From: a virus
IMG/VR virus record: IMGVR_UViG_3300021961_009272
Span: 1-27,583 of that record
DNA: 27,583 nt
Direction: 5' to 3' (one strand)
Every line of letters begins with the position of its first letter. Position 1 is the stretch's first letter. The translations under genes and the position numbers were made by a program. Below the pieces are notes generated by a model. It was not told where the DNA came from. It saw nothing but the letters and a program-made list of their open reading frames with translations, and made no database searches. Of the stretch, positions 1 through 9,604 are shown piece after piece.

Positions 1-2703
1 AAATCTATACAAGATTCTAGCATCAACACTGGCAAATTACGCAATTTGACTTCTAGTGTTGCTAGAAGCTTTAGTCAATATGCGGAATTATTAGAAAAAG
101 CTAAATCAACAGGTAAGTCTTCTAACAAAATACAGGAACTAGGTAATAAAGTTTCTAGACAAGCTGCAGAAATAGCAGAACTTCAGAGCAGAGCTGCGTT
201 GGAATATAACAAAGCATTACAAAGTAGAAGAGAAATAGAAGAGAAGTTAGCCAATGCCACAGGGGACCAAGCAAAAAATTTGCAGGGTCAATTAAAACAG
301 GCTATCAAAATAGAGAAAAACGCTAAAAACTTAAGTAGCGGTCTAAATGACGCAGCTTTTGAAGCACAAAGATTTAGAGATGCTGTTAAAGAAGCTGCTG
401 AAGCATCTGCAGAGGCTAGTAAAAGCGTACAAATTATGGCAGGTATTGCAGATTTATTTGAAACCCTAGGTGTAGGTAAACTTGCTCCCGAATTTCGAAA
501 AGCTGCTGATGCTATAAAAAAAGCCAAACTTGAAGGCAAAGGATTTGTAAAATCGTTAAGTGCAGGTTTAGGAGAACTTGCTAAAGGGTTTAGTAAACTA
601 TCTTTAGTGTTTCTAATCTCTCAACTAAAAAAGTTTGACACAAGCTTATCAGGTATAGCTAACAATCTTAACGTTTCTAGAGAAGTTGCTTTGCGGTTAA
701 ACGATGAAATGATTAACCTCTCTAAAAATAGTAAAGGAGTGTTAATCAACTCATACGAACTTAATCAAGCTCTTACATCAATAAACGATTTATTAGGTAC
801 TGTAGGTACACAATTTGGCAATTCTGCAGAATTTAGTAATGCTTTACTTAAGACAAATGTAATTCTTACCAAAAGACTAGGACTAACTAACCTAGAAGCA
901 GCTGGATTATCACAATACTTAATTGCAGCAAATGCTAACGCTGAAAAACTTACTGGGCAAGTAGGTCAATTTAATGCTGAAAATTTTGTACAAAGTTTAG
1001 CAGGTGCAGTTAAAGTTTTAAATGTAGCAGAAGAAACAGCCATAGACTTTAAAGATGTACTTAAAGACATTACAACATCAAGTGCCGCTACACTTGTAAA
1101 TGCAGAAAAATTCCCTGGAGGTATAAGACAAGCTGCTATAAATGCAAGAAAATTTGGATTTAGTTTATCTCAGGTTGAAAAAACAGCACAAGGATTATTA
1201 AATTTTGAACAATCTATTGGCTCAGAATTAGAAGCAGAACTACTCATAGGAAGAAATCTTAATTTAGAACAAGCTCGTTTAGCAGCTCTCAAAGGAGATA
1301 CAGCCAAACTAGCAGAAGAATTAAATAAAAATGTAGGTACATTTGCTGACTATCAAAATTATAACGTAATACAACAACAGGCATTAGCAGATGCTGTTGG
1401 TATGACTACTGATGAGTTAGCTAAAACATTAATGCAACAAGAAGCATTAGGTAACGTTACCAACTCGTTTAAAGAAAGTATAGCAGGATTAAATGCAAAT
1501 GAATTAGCTGCGTACACTGAAGCAATAAAAAATAACACCTCTTTAACTGCTGCTGAAAAAGAGAGGTTGTTAAATCTTGAAGCAAGAGGTGCTACTTTAG
1601 AAGATCAAATCAAAAAAGAATTAGCATTAATTGCTAGTTTAAAAGAACAAGCCTCACAAACAACAGATCAAGTAAAAAAACAAGAACTGTTAGATAAAGC
1701 AGCTAAATTAAGAGCAAGTTTAGATAATTCACAAGGTGCAGCTCAACTAGCAATCCAACAAGAAAATTTATCTAATCAGGAAAAAATACAAAGAGCAATG
1801 TTAAAAGTTGCTGAAGCTGTAGATAGAATATTCTCTCGTACCGGTTTTATGGAGGGGTTAGATAAAGCAGTTGATGGATTTATTAAACTAGCTAACATTG
1901 CCGACAGTATTGCAACAGGTGTTATTGCTATCACTGGAGCTTTTGCAAAAATGAGATTAAGAAAAGTTTTTGTAGAAGGATTTAAGTCTATAGGTAGTAT
2001 AATAGACAAAATAAAAAGCTTCTTTTCCGGTCCAAGCATATCAAATGTAGTGGAAGGCGGTGTAAAAGAAGGTACCAAAGACTTTGCAAAATCTGCAGGT
2101 TCACAAGCTGCTAAAGCAGGGGGAAAGACAGTTACAAAGGCAGCAGGAGAAACCGTTATCAAACAAGCAATAAAAACAGGAGCAGTTGCTGCTGCAAAGC
2201 AGTCTAGTAGTGCAGTTACAAAATCACTACTTAAAAAAATTCCTGTTATAGGTGCTTTAGCGTCTATACCATTTGCAATGTACAGAGCTAATAAAGGAGA
2301 CTGGACAGGAGCTGGAATGGAAGTTCTATCAGGGTTAGTTTCAACAATACCTGGAGTAGGTACTGCCGGTTCGGTAGCTATTGATGCTGCACTGTTTGCA
2401 AAAGATATTAACAATGCAATAAAAACTCCTGAACCAACCAGTCAGGAACAAGGAATTGTACCTAATGAACTTAAAACCAAAGAGGATACTAAAATCACAG
2501 GTAATAGTTTAGATGTAGAAGATTTTACTATACGTTCTAACCCTAAAGATACCTTAGTGATGGCCGGTGGCACTAAATTTGGTGAAGAAACTAACGAACT
2601 GTTAAAAGAGTTAATACAGGCAGTAAGAAGTGGGGGAGATGTATTCCTTGACGGTAATAAGGTAGGTAATAGTTTAATGCTTGCTACCAGTAAAACAACA
2701 TAA
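1..2703 (+). CDS. Tape-measure-like tail protein, 5' end cut off
   Basis: The frame is open from base 1, so the TTG at 46 is not a convincing start and the gene begins upstream of the window; about 900 codons are visible. The N-terminal part is Ala/Glu/Lys/Gln-rich and predicted helical or coiled coil, with further coiled-coil-like stretches near residues 515-590. Near residues 745-810 there is a small hydrophobic, Gly/Ala-rich block (KIPVIGALASIPF, then PGVGTAGSVAIDAALFA) of a kind often seen in phage tape-measure and other internal virion proteins. A long helical protein with a hydrophobic segment, directly upstream of baseplate genes, suggests the tail-length ruler. The family is inferred from architecture and position, not from a signature motif. 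A large baseplate or internal virion protein is the alternative. Confidence 0.55.
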   Translation, partial: KSIQDSSINTGKLRNLTSSVARSFSQYAELLEKAKSTGKSSNKIQELGNKVSRQAAEIAELQSRAALEYNKALQSRREIEEKLANATGDQAKNLQGQLKQAIKIEKNAKNLSSGLNDAAFEAQRFRDAVKEAAEASAEASKSVQIMAGIADLFETLGVGKLAPEFRKAADAIKKAKLEGKGFVKSLSAGLGELAKGFSKLSLVFLISQLKKFDTSLSGIANNLNVSREVALRLNDEMINLSKNSKGVLINSYELNQALTSINDLLGTVGTQFGNSAEFSNALLKTNVILTKRLGLTNLEAAGLSQYLIAANANAEKLTGQVGQFNAENFVQSLAGAVKVLNVAEETAIDFKDVLKDITTSSAATLVNAEKFPGGIRQAAINARKFGFSLSQVEKTAQGLLNFEQSIGSELEAELLIGRNLNLEQARLAALKGDTAKLAEELNKNVGTFADYQNYNVIQQQALADAVGMTTDELAKTLMQQEALGNVTNSFKESIAGLNANELAAYTEAIKNNTSLTAAEKERLLNLEARGATLEDQIKKELALIASLKEQASQTTDQVKKQELLDKAAKLRASLDNSQGAAQLAIQQENLSNQEKIQRAMLKVAEAVDRIFSRTGFMEGLDKAVDGFIKLANIADSIATGVIAITGAFAKMRLRKVFVEGFKSIGSIIDKIKSFFSGPSISNVVEGGVKEGTKDFAKSAGSQAAKAGGKTVTKAAGETVIKQAIKTGAVAAAKQSSSAVTKSLLKKIPVIGALASIPFAMYRANKGDWTGAGMEVLSGLVSTIPGVGTAGSVAIDAALFAKDINNAIKTPEPTSQEQGIVPNELKTKEDTKITGNSLDVEDFTIRSNPKDTLVMAGGTKFGEETNELLKELIQAVRSGGDVFLDGNKVGNSLMLATSKTT

Positions 2704-2728
2704 CACTATTTATATAAAAAAGATAATC

Positions 2729-2950
2729 ATGGGAATCAAAAAATCATTCGAAACAAAACCTTCTGGGTTAAGTGCAGGAGTTAATCCTAAAAAAACATCT
2801 GCTCAAGTATTTGAAGCAGAGTTTGGTAAAAGAACTGGTTTACACATTGACAAAAAAGGAAATCATTTAGATCACGTTACAACAACTAACGGAACTTCTG
2901 CATACAGTCCTTTTTCAAGCGGAACCAGATACCGTAATCCAGAAGGATAA
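2729..2950 (+). CDS. Small unknown protein in the tail operon
   Basis: This 73-residue protein starts at the ATG at 2729, just after the upstream gene ends at 2703; an upstream in-frame ATG at 2681 would overlap that gene and adds an unconvincing 16-residue extension. The protein is hydrophilic, with Lys-rich N terminus and a Gly/Ser/Thr/Asn-rich C-terminal half, and has no signal peptide or membrane segment. I do not recognise a family. Its place between a tape-measure-like gene and a baseplate gene, with 15 bases to the next start, suggests a minor virion component or an assembly factor. Confidence 0.6.
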   Translation: MGIKKSFETKPSGLSAGVNPKKTSAQVFEAEFGKRTGLHIDKKGNHLDHVTTTNGTSAYSPFSSGTRYRNPEG

Positions 2951-2965
2951 TTTTAACCTACATTC

Positions 2966-4693
2966 ATGGCTGATAACTCCAAAGTACCATTTGGACCTAA
3001 ACTACCTCTTCAAGATAGAAGGCCTATTATGACTGTTGATAATCCACTGTTTCCTACATATGGATTATTAAGAGAATACATAGATAGAGTTCAGTCAAAT
3101 AACCCTTCTGACCTAGTTGAATCATCTGCACAAATTAAACAAAGGTTTAATCCTGAAACTTTAATCGAAAAAAACTCAGAACTTAGATCTTTAACTTACG
3201 AAGAATTTGGAGGTGAAAAACCACTTGTACATAAAAAGATACCATCTTACACAGAAAACGGTCCATCTAAAAATCAAGTAACTGCAAGAGTAGACGATTT
3301 AGTCAGAATAACTAAACTATTAACAAAACCAGCAGGTTTAAAATTTGCTGCCAATCAAGCAGCACTACAGTCTGGAGGGTTAATAAAATTAGTAGACAAT
3401 GTAAAAAAAGTCAAAAGAACTTCAAAAGGTAAAAGTTTAGTAGGAGCTATTTTGCAAACAGCCGGTCAAACTATTTTAGGTACTGCTAAAATAATAGGTA
3501 GTACATTAGCTCAAATTCCGGTTAACGGTACAGGTACCCAATTTATAAGAGGATTTAACCCTAAAAGATACATAGGTGGAGGAGGTTTTGATCTATTTGG
3601 TTTTTCTGTAGGAAATAGTGATAACATAAGAGTACAATCTGATTTAGAAACACGTTTGAGCCAATATGGTACTCACACCTCAGATTATAACAAAAATCGT
3701 CTTTCCATACAAAATAACTCTAACGTACAATACAATGGTGGTAAACCGTACTTTAACACCAATGATTCTGGAGGCCCTGTAACTAATCTAGTAAGTGAAG
3801 AAACAGGTCTTGCCCAATATTCTCCTAATACGAAAACTTCTACTGGTAGACTTGGTAATACTCCCAGTACACCGGTACGTACAACATTAGATCGTGAAAA
3901 AACTAATACGGAGAATCAAAAAAAAATAGGTGAATCTATTGCAAATCAGGTAATAAACCCTCAAGACACACCAGAAAAATATAGTGAACAAAGTGATGTC
4001 AAGTCAAACATATTGCACGTTAGATTAAGAAGTGGCAACCAAAGTAGAGTTAAGACTGCAGACGAATTAAAAGATAAAACCATATCAGTTGAACCTGATG
4101 AATTAAATAAATTAGGTGATTTAACAGAAAGTATTTTAGATGCATCAAATCAACCTAAGGATATAATACCATTTGAGTTTAATGTTATTTCTACTGGTAA
4201 GTATTTATATTTTAGAGCTCATTTAGAAAATTTATCAGATAACTTTACAGGTAGGTGGAATAGTACCAAATACATAGGTAGAGCTGAAGATTTTTATACC
4301 TACGATGGTTTTGATAGAGATATTTCATTTGGATTTAAGGTAGCTGCTTTTTCTAGAGCAGAGTTGTCTCCTTTGTATAAAAAGCTTAACTTATTAGCTA
4401 ATTCAACTGCTCCTGTATATGGAGATAATGGAGAGTTTATGAGAGGTACTTTAACCAGAATAACTATAGGAGATTATTTACAAAATCAAGCTGGGTACAT
4501 AGGTGGTGTAGGTTTTAACTGGAGTAACAACTACCCTTGGGAGATAAACCTAGAAGAAAAAGATGATATACCCAGAGTACCCCATGTTTTAGATGTTAGT
4601 ATTAATTTTAAACCAATACACGACTTTAATATAAGAGCAAGTCAAGATCCTACACAACGTGCATTCTTTGCAAAAGGAACTTGGTACCAATAA
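2966..4693 (+). CDS. Putative baseplate / tail-tube-cap protein
   Basis: A 575-residue soluble protein. The N-terminal half is low-complexity and Asn/Ser/Lys-rich with a short Gly/Ala hydrophobic patch near residues 160-185. The C-terminal third, about residues 390-575, is the ordered part and has the pattern of baseplate proteins sitting at the base of the tail tube: a FEFNVIS strand, LSDNFTGRW, YIGRAEDFYTYDGF, RDISFGFKVAAFSRAEL, ITIGDYL and a final VSINFKPI strand. It lies one base upstream of the gp53-like LysM gene, and in contractile-tail systems tube-initiator and LysM proteins are neighbours or fused. The gp48/gp54-like role is an inference from these patterns and order; another wedge protein remains possible. 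Confidence 0.5.
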   Translation: MADNSKVPFGPKLPLQDRRPIMTVDNPLFPTYGLLREYIDRVQSNNPSDLVESSAQIKQRFNPETLIEKNSELRSLTYEEFGGEKPLVHKKIPSYTENGPSKNQVTARVDDLVRITKLLTKPAGLKFAANQAALQSGGLIKLVDNVKKVKRTSKGKSLVGAILQTAGQTILGTAKIIGSTLAQIPVNGTGTQFIRGFNPKRYIGGGGFDLFGFSVGNSDNIRVQSDLETRLSQYGTHTSDYNKNRLSIQNNSNVQYNGGKPYFNTNDSGGPVTNLVSEETGLAQYSPNTKTSTGRLGNTPSTPVRTTLDREKTNTENQKKIGESIANQVINPQDTPEKYSEQSDVKSNILHVRLRSGNQSRVKTADELKDKTISVEPDELNKLGDLTESILDASNQPKDIIPFEFNVISTGKYLYFRAHLENLSDNFTGRWNSTKYIGRAEDFYTYDGFDRDISFGFKVAAFSRAELSPLYKKLNLLANSTAPVYGDNGEFMRGTLTRITIGDYLQNQAGYIGGVGFNWSNNYPWEINLEEKDDIPRVPHVLDVSINFKPIHDFNIRASQDPTQRAFFAKGTWYQ

Positions 4694-4694
4694 T

Positions 4695-5000
4695 ATGCCA
4701 GATAGATATAGAAATATACAAGAATTAAGAACTACATCAGGTAGAAGGTATTTAAAAAATGCTATTTACCCCGATATTCCTGTATCAGAAAATGACACAT
4801 ATATTATGACCACAGGTGGTGATAGGTACGATACACTTGCACAACAATTTTATGGAGATAGTTCTCTTTGGTGGGTTATAGCTACAGCAAACACTTCTAA
4901 AACCGATGGTTTGATAGTGGAGCAAGGTGTTCAGTTAAGAATCCCATTTGATGGTCTAGCAGCACTATCTCAGTTTGAGGAACTTAACAGAAATATGTAA
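4695..5000 (+). CDS. Baseplate wedge protein, gp53-like with LysM-type fold
   Basis: A 101-residue protein. The start is the ATG at 4695, one base after the upstream stop; an in-frame ATG at 4659 lies inside the previous gene. After an N-terminal tail (RYRNIQELRTTSGRRYLKNA) comes a LysM-like core: GDRYDTLAQQFYGDSSLWW, then VIATAN and a final strand ending in LRIPFDG. This is the pattern of T4 gp53 and of LysM segments in contractile-tail baseplates, where the domain joins wedges around the hub rather than binding cell wall. It ends in a TAATG one-base overlap with the next gene, supporting co-translation with the other baseplate genes. Confidence 0.78.
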   Translation: MPDRYRNIQELRTTSGRRYLKNAIYPDIPVSENDTYIMTTGGDRYDTLAQQFYGDSSLWWVIATANTSKTDGLIVEQGVQLRIPFDGLAALSQFEELNRNM

Positions 5001-7195
5001 TGGCTAAAGAAACTATTGGTTCCCCAGTATCGGATAAACTACACAATCAAATTAAGGTTAGACAAGACATCTTAGGTAATGATGTTAAATCACCTGCTGA
5101 AATTTCCTATTTAAATAGTTCAACTGCATGGGTTAAGTTAAGATCAAGTGTTAACAGCATTAGTATAGAACAAGCTCAACAAATCGCAAGAGGAGAAAAA
5201 ACAAGAGAAGAAATAAAAGGTTCATCTACAGCTGCTAACAACTTCATACTAACCGGAGGGTTATTAACAGAAGAAGGTGGCCGCTACGGTATTAACTATA
5301 AACCCGGTACACAACCTGTAAAGTTTAACCAAAATACAGGTGAAGGAGAAGTAGCTAGTAAATCAGCATATAGTAACTACAGTAGTATGGGTATCCGACC
5401 TATGCCAGGTATAACTAGTTTAAAAGTTACTTCAAAAAATACATACGGTACTCTACAAGAAGCTTCCGTTGATTTTTCACTTTTTTCTAAAGAAGATTTA
5501 GAAATAGCAGAATTACTTTACTTTAGACCAGGTTACACCGCATTATTGGAATGGGGACATTCTCTGTACTATTCCAACGACCGTAAATTACAATACGTAA
5601 ATGACAGTTACACAGTTTCAAATAAATTTTTCTTTGCTCACAAAACATCAGATGAAATAGATAGTGAAATTGACAGATTAAAGTCGAATAGCGATGGTAA
5701 CTATGAAGGGTTATTTGGGTACGTAACAAATTTTAACTGGAGTTTTAGAAATGATGGTGGATACGACTGTTCAGTAAAAATAATTTCTAGAGGTGTAATT
5801 TTAGAATCCTTAAAAGTTGGTAAGACCTATAGTGCAACACAAAATAAGAAAGTTGAAAACGATGATACTACAGTTTTCAAAAATGATGTCAAAAGTATAT
5901 ACCATACAATATTCGAAAGAATAGAGGCTAACAAAGACGACAATAAAACTAGTGCGGATATTAAATCTATTTTAGATAGGTATGGTTTAGAAAAAATTTC
6001 TTCAAAATTAGAATTTAATACGTACTCTATACCATTCACATCAGAAGAACCAGGTTGGTTTGACTTTGGTTCAGATGTTAACAACCTATCCTACATCTCA
6101 TTAAGAGGGTTCTTATCTATTTTTAATAATTTTAACAGTATTTTTAACACCGCAGTAGAAAATCCTAAACCAGAGATTAGTTTTGATTTAGAAGCTGAGG
6201 ATAAATTCTTAACTTTTAATAAACATTTTAGCATACACCCAGTAATTGCACTAACACCTAAGGTACCAGGAGTTTCTGAGTTAAGTATAACAAATAGGGG
6301 GTTACACCAAACAGTTCAAACAGATAGCAACCCTAATGATGAAATTTTAAATATTTTAGTTTCAACTTACTTTTTAAAAAATGCATTAAATAGAGTTATT
6401 GATGGACCACAAGAAGAAGGTGTCGGTATATTTGATGTTATTAGATATGTTTTATCTAGCATTAACGACGCGTTCGGAGGTATAAACCAATTAGATATCG
6501 TAAACTACCCAGAGCAACCTTCTTTATACAGGGTTGTTGATAGAAGTGGGGTAGGTATGGCTAAAAAACCTAAAACAATTAATGTTACAGGTAAAAGTTC
6601 AACTATCACTAATTTATCAATAACTAGTGAAATAAGTAATAGGACAGCTGCTCAAATATCTATTGCCGCACAAGGTAACACTGGAACATATTCAGAAAAT
6701 TTAGATAACCTTCTATCATGGAATAGAGGGGCAATAGATAGACACATAGTAGTAAAAAATGAAAATAAACAAAAGACTGCCACTAAAGTTATTATAGACC
6801 CTTTAAGAGATCCAGATACAGGTGAAGATTCTGAAATTTATATAAAATTCAAAGAAGCTTATAAACAATTTAACAGTAGTGATGATTCTCCTTTAGTATT
6901 TATCGAATCAGAATGGAGTAACTTAAAAATTGAAGGAACATCTTTAATGAATAGATTACTACGTGCTTCAGAATCTAGCAAAACATCCCAAGCAAAACCT
7001 ATACCTGTTGTACTTTCACTACAAATGCAAGGTTTAGGAGGATTCAAAGTAGGTTCTGTATTTAAAGTAAACAAACTTGTTCTACCAGATCGATATGATG
7101 GGTTTGGCTTTATTATAACAGGAGTAGAACACAGTGTTTCTGCTGATAATAAATGGTTAACATCTTTAAGAACTCAATTTTTTCAAATAGAATAA
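5000..7195 (+). CDS. Large baseplate hub-like protein
   Basis: A 731-residue soluble protein starting in a TAATG overlap. Residues about 135-290 contain MRPMPGIT-type strands (here IRPMPGITSLKVTSKNTYGTL), a EELYFRPGYTALLEWGHS-like segment and FGYVTNFNWSFRNDGGYDCSVKIISRG, resembling hub or tube-interface proteins that build OB- and tube-like barrels. The last 70 residues (VVLSLQMQGLGGFKVGSVF, then FGFIITGVEHSVSADNKWLTSL) match the closing strands common in phage hub proteins, which end in a VxHxhxxxxWxT pattern. Between a gp53-like gene and an unknown baseplate gene, a hub or hub-associated role fits. The specific T4 equivalent (gp27 or other) cannot be fixed by eye. Confidence 0.55.
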   Translation: MAKETIGSPVSDKLHNQIKVRQDILGNDVKSPAEISYLNSSTAWVKLRSSVNSISIEQAQQIARGEKTREEIKGSSTAANNFILTGGLLTEEGGRYGINYKPGTQPVKFNQNTGEGEVASKSAYSNYSSMGIRPMPGITSLKVTSKNTYGTLQEASVDFSLFSKEDLEIAELLYFRPGYTALLEWGHSLYYSNDRKLQYVNDSYTVSNKFFFAHKTSDEIDSEIDRLKSNSDGNYEGLFGYVTNFNWSFRNDGGYDCSVKIISRGVILESLKVGKTYSATQNKKVENDDTTVFKNDVKSIYHTIFERIEANKDDNKTSADIKSILDRYGLEKISSKLEFNTYSIPFTSEEPGWFDFGSDVNNLSYISLRGFLSIFNNFNSIFNTAVENPKPEISFDLEAEDKFLTFNKHFSIHPVIALTPKVPGVSELSITNRGLHQTVQTDSNPNDEILNILVSTYFLKNALNRVIDGPQEEGVGIFDVIRYVLSSINDAFGGINQLDIVNYPEQPSLYRVVDRSGVGMAKKPKTINVTGKSSTITNLSITSEISNRTAAQISIAAQGNTGTYSENLDNLLSWNRGAIDRHIVVKNENKQKTATKVIIDPLRDPDTGEDSEIYIKFKEAYKQFNSSDDSPLVFIESEWSNLKIEGTSLMNRLLRASESSKTSQAKPIPVVLSLQMQGLGGFKVGSVFKVNKLVLPDRYDGFGFIITGVEHSVSADNKWLTSLRTQFFQIE

Positions 7196-7719
7196 TGTAT
7201 TTACCAAAATTTAGACAGATAGTAGGGGGAAAAATTCCCGGCAAGTTAATAGACCCTAAAACAGGTTTAAACTACCTTGGTGCGTTTGTTCAAGATTTTA
7301 AAGGTAATTTTTTCAAAGGAGATAGCATTACTTCTAAATCAAAACCACTAGAATTTATACCTGATGAAGAAATTGCTAAACAGGCATTAGGTTTTGAAAA
7401 CATATACGTATCCCCTAGTAGTGATGATGTTAGAAATGGGTACATGTTTCGTTATTTTGTTAAAGACTTAAGATCTGGTAAAATTGTAGAAGTTGATAAA
7501 GAGGTGTATAGTGCTCAAAGAAAACAAAATAAACTGTATAGACGAACATTAAAAATACAGTGGTATATTGTTGGTAATTTTGAAGATGAAACTATCAATG
7601 GATACATATACCCAGGCATTAAATCAAAAAATTTGGATGTGATAGATCAAGCTGAAACTGCACTCCCTGGTATCACTGCCCAACACTTAAAAGATCCAGC
7701 ACAGTTTGTTCGTAAGTAA
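7195..7719 (+). CDS. Unknown protein ending the tail/baseplate operon
   Basis: A 174-residue soluble protein. I use the ATG at 7195 because it overlaps the upstream stop by one base (TAATG), as the neighbouring genes do; an upstream in-frame ATG at 7153 lies inside the hub-like gene. It starts with a Gly/Pro strand pattern (YLPKFRQIVGGKIPGKLID) and has YLGAFVQDFKGNFFKGD, which looks like a beta-rich structural protein that carries a short beta-hairpin. Residues about 90-140 are basic. I recognise no catalytic motif. Position argues for a minor baseplate or tail protein. Confidence 0.6.
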   Translation: MYLPKFRQIVGGKIPGKLIDPKTGLNYLGAFVQDFKGNFFKGDSITSKSKPLEFIPDEEIAKQALGFENIYVSPSSDDVRNGYMFRYFVKDLRSGKIVEVDKEVYSAQRKQNKLYRRTLKIQWYIVGNFEDETINGYIYPGIKSKNLDVIDQAETALPGITAQHLKDPAQFVRK

Positions 7720-7734
7720 TTTTATCTTATATTA
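7706..7734 (+). promoter_or_regulatory. Promoter-like TTG-N18-TTATATTA before the DNA polymerase
   Basis: TTG at 7706-7708 is followed 18 bases later by TTATATTA at 7727-7734. The same -7-like box occurs before four other genes in this window, there with a 19-base gap. Its TAnnTT core and TTG box resemble the Bacteroidota housekeeping promoter. The -33 box falls inside the end of the upstream gene and the polymerase GTG start lies 19 bases past the -7 box. Confidence 0.5.
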
Positions 7735-7752
7735 GATAAAAAGGTTGTATAA

Positions 7753-9078
7753 GTGTTTTATATTGTAGAGCAAGAAGACAAGCTTGAGGGCTTGGAAAGA
7801 TTATCAAAATTAGGGTTATATGTTGATGTAATATCATCTAACGATCTCTACCACCCTAAACTAACCTCTACTATTGCTGTTTATGTTAGACCTGTTAATT
7901 CTAAACACGGTTATATTATTCCAATCAACCACGATGAAGGTTTAAATGTATCAAAAGATCGTGTCTACCGTATTCTTTCGAAAGCAAGTAAACTATATAC
8001 ATTAGATAAAAAATACTTACTCTATCACTTTAATTTACAAGCTGCTATTGATTTATCTTTAGTCTATGCAATGACTAAATACGATAGATTAGAGTATTCT
8101 AAAGAGAACGTAACATTAAACTATTTTTACAATAAGTTTAGAAACTTCCCAAAGATCAATCAGCTCATTCCTATATCTAAATTATACGAAAGCTGTGAAA
8201 AAGTATATGATCAAGTTAAGGAAGTTATCGAATACGACATTCCGTCTGGTTTCGATTTTTATAACAAGACTGCAACTAATATATTTTACCTATTAGAACA
8301 GTCAGGGTTAGGAATATACTACGATAATTTTGTTAAGATGTTTAGTCCACGTGACCCTCTTTACAACATCGTTGATAACACAGTTTTAACATCTTATAAT
8401 TTATACAATGTCACATCTAGACCTACTAATGCTTTTAATAGCGTTAATTTCGCTGCTATTCCTAAAAGTGAGCAACACAGGAAATGTTTCCGTCCGAAAG
8501 GGGACTATTTTGTTGAGTTGGATTTTGACGGTTATCACTTGCGCTTACTTTGTGAGCAAATTGGTTATAATCTTGGAACAGACTCAGCACATAAGCAGTT
8601 AGCAAAACTTTATTTCGAAAAAGAAGAGATTACAGAAGAGGAATATAATGAAGCAAAACAAATTAACTTTCACGCAATTTATGGCAAAATCCCAGAGAAA
8701 TGGGCATTCCTTGAAATATTTGACAAAATTGATCGATATATCCGAGAGCTTTGGAGACGATTTGAAAATGACGGAGAAGTCTTGGCACCGATTAGTGGAA
8801 AAACATTTAGCAAAGGATTAAAAGATATGCATCCTCAGAAATTGATGAATTATATTATGCAATCGCTTGAAACCTCAAGAAATATTCTTATATTAAAAGA
8901 AGTACTTAACTACTTAAAAAACAAAAAAACAAAATTAGTTCTTTACACATACGATGCTTTACTGTTTGATTTTCACAAAGAGGATGGTAAAGAAACATTA
9001 GAAAAACTTAAAGAAATATTAGAATCTGATGGTAAATACCCAACAAAATTTAAATATTCGAAAGATCTTGTGTTATAG
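7753..9078 (+). CDS. Divergent, short family A DNA polymerase
   Basis: A 441-residue protein with a GTG start. The C-terminal half carries the family A palm and fingers. Residues 221-264 align with the region leading into motif A, which reads DFDGYHLR (canonical DYSQIELR), with catalytic Asp257. Motif B is K302-x3-F306-x3-YG310-311, the O-helix KxxxFxxxYG. Motif C is TYDALL, with Asp401 where the family has HDE. Both metal-binding Asp are kept, but the steric-gate/sugar-site Glu of motif A is His262, the Arg four residues before the motif B Lys is Tyr298, and the Glu after the motif C Asp is Ala402. No exonuclease DxE or DEDD motifs are seen in residues 1-200. Family A is unusual among T4-like phages, which normally use family B gp43, but split family A polymerases are known, to my memory, from Rhodothermus phage RM378. 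It opens the replication block. Confidence 0.85.
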   Translation: MFYIVEQEDKLEGLERLSKLGLYVDVISSNDLYHPKLTSTIAVYVRPVNSKHGYIIPINHDEGLNVSKDRVYRILSKASKLYTLDKKYLLYHFNLQAAIDLSLVYAMTKYDRLEYSKENVTLNYFYNKFRNFPKINQLIPISKLYESCEKVYDQVKEVIEYDIPSGFDFYNKTATNIFYLLEQSGLGIYYDNFVKMFSPRDPLYNIVDNTVLTSYNLYNVTSRPTNAFNSVNFAAIPKSEQHRKCFRPKGDYFVELDFDGYHLRLLCEQIGYNLGTDSAHKQLAKLYFEKEEITEEEYNEAKQINFHAIYGKIPEKWAFLEIFDKIDRYIRELWRRFENDGEVLAPISGKTFSKGLKDMHPQKLMNYIMQSLETSRNILILKEVLNYLKNKKTKLVLYTYDALLFDFHKEDGKETLEKLKEILESDGKYPTKFKYSKDLVL

Positions 9079-9098
9079 AACGTAAAAGATATTTATAT

Positions 9099-9557
9099 AT
9101 GATACAACAAGTTGTAAGCACGGCATTTGATTATGATCTAGAGCCGATATATTTAAACGAAGATATGAGTAATAAACTTTTCTGTACCTTTGCTACTGAA
9201 GACACTTTAGATGAGATCCTTCAGGAGATTCAAGAGAGGTACAAAATCATATATAGTAAAATCTTTGTACTTTATTCCAAATCACAAGATGAGTATATTT
9301 GTACTTATAACGTTGACTTTGGCAATGTTGGTACATTTTTAGATAACACTATCCTAGTGCATAGAAAGAAAGAGTCTAACACTCTTTACACTATTAATGC
9401 ACTCAACACTCTAATAAAAGAACTTAACGGAGGAGTTCTTGATACTAATTACCGTATCAACTGGCCTGATTACCGTAACTGCATACTTCTCACTAAAGGC
9501 CCAGAATTAAAAAGAGTGAACACTAAACTTTACAAGATAGTAGAGTTGGAGAACTGA
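9099..9557 (+). CDS. Unknown phage protein beside the polymerase
   Basis: A 152-residue, mostly acidic, soluble protein with no signal peptide or membrane segment. It starts 20 bases after the polymerase stop in an A/T-rich leader. A helical acidic segment (EDTLDEILQEIQERYK) is followed by alternating strands (KIFVLYSKSQDEYICTYNVD) and a C-terminal part with Tyr/Asn/Arg-rich loops. I do not recognise the family. Sitting between DNA polymerase and the ssDNA-binding protein, a replisome accessory role is plausible but unproven. Confidence 0.65.
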   Translation: MIQQVVSTAFDYDLEPIYLNEDMSNKLFCTFATEDTLDEILQEIQERYKIIYSKIFVLYSKSQDEYICTYNVDFGNVGTFLDNTILVHRKKESNTLYTINALNTLIKELNGGVLDTNYRINWPDYRNCILLTKGPELKRVNTKLYKIVELEN

Positions 9558-9575
9558 AAATAAGTTCTTATATTA
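9546..9575 (+). promoter_or_regulatory. Promoter-like TTG-N19-TTATATTA before the ssDNA-binding protein
   Basis: TTG at 9546-9548, 19 bases, then TTATATTA at 9568-9575. The last 14 bases, AAGTTCTTATATTA (9562-9575), recur exactly at 17633-17646 before another gene. The ssDNA-binding protein start lies 30 bases downstream of the box. A dedicated promoter would fit the high demand for this protein. Confidence 0.55.
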
Positions 9576-9604
9576 CATAATAAACGTTATAATAAATTAG
9601 TTAT

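Noticed and set aside
46-48. TTG start of the first gene
   Set aside because: The reading frame is open to base 1, so the gene simply continues upstream of the window.
1776-2414. Long open frame on the - strand
   Set aside because: It lies antisense within the tape-measure-like gene, has no family resemblance, and reflects the codon bias of the + strand gene.
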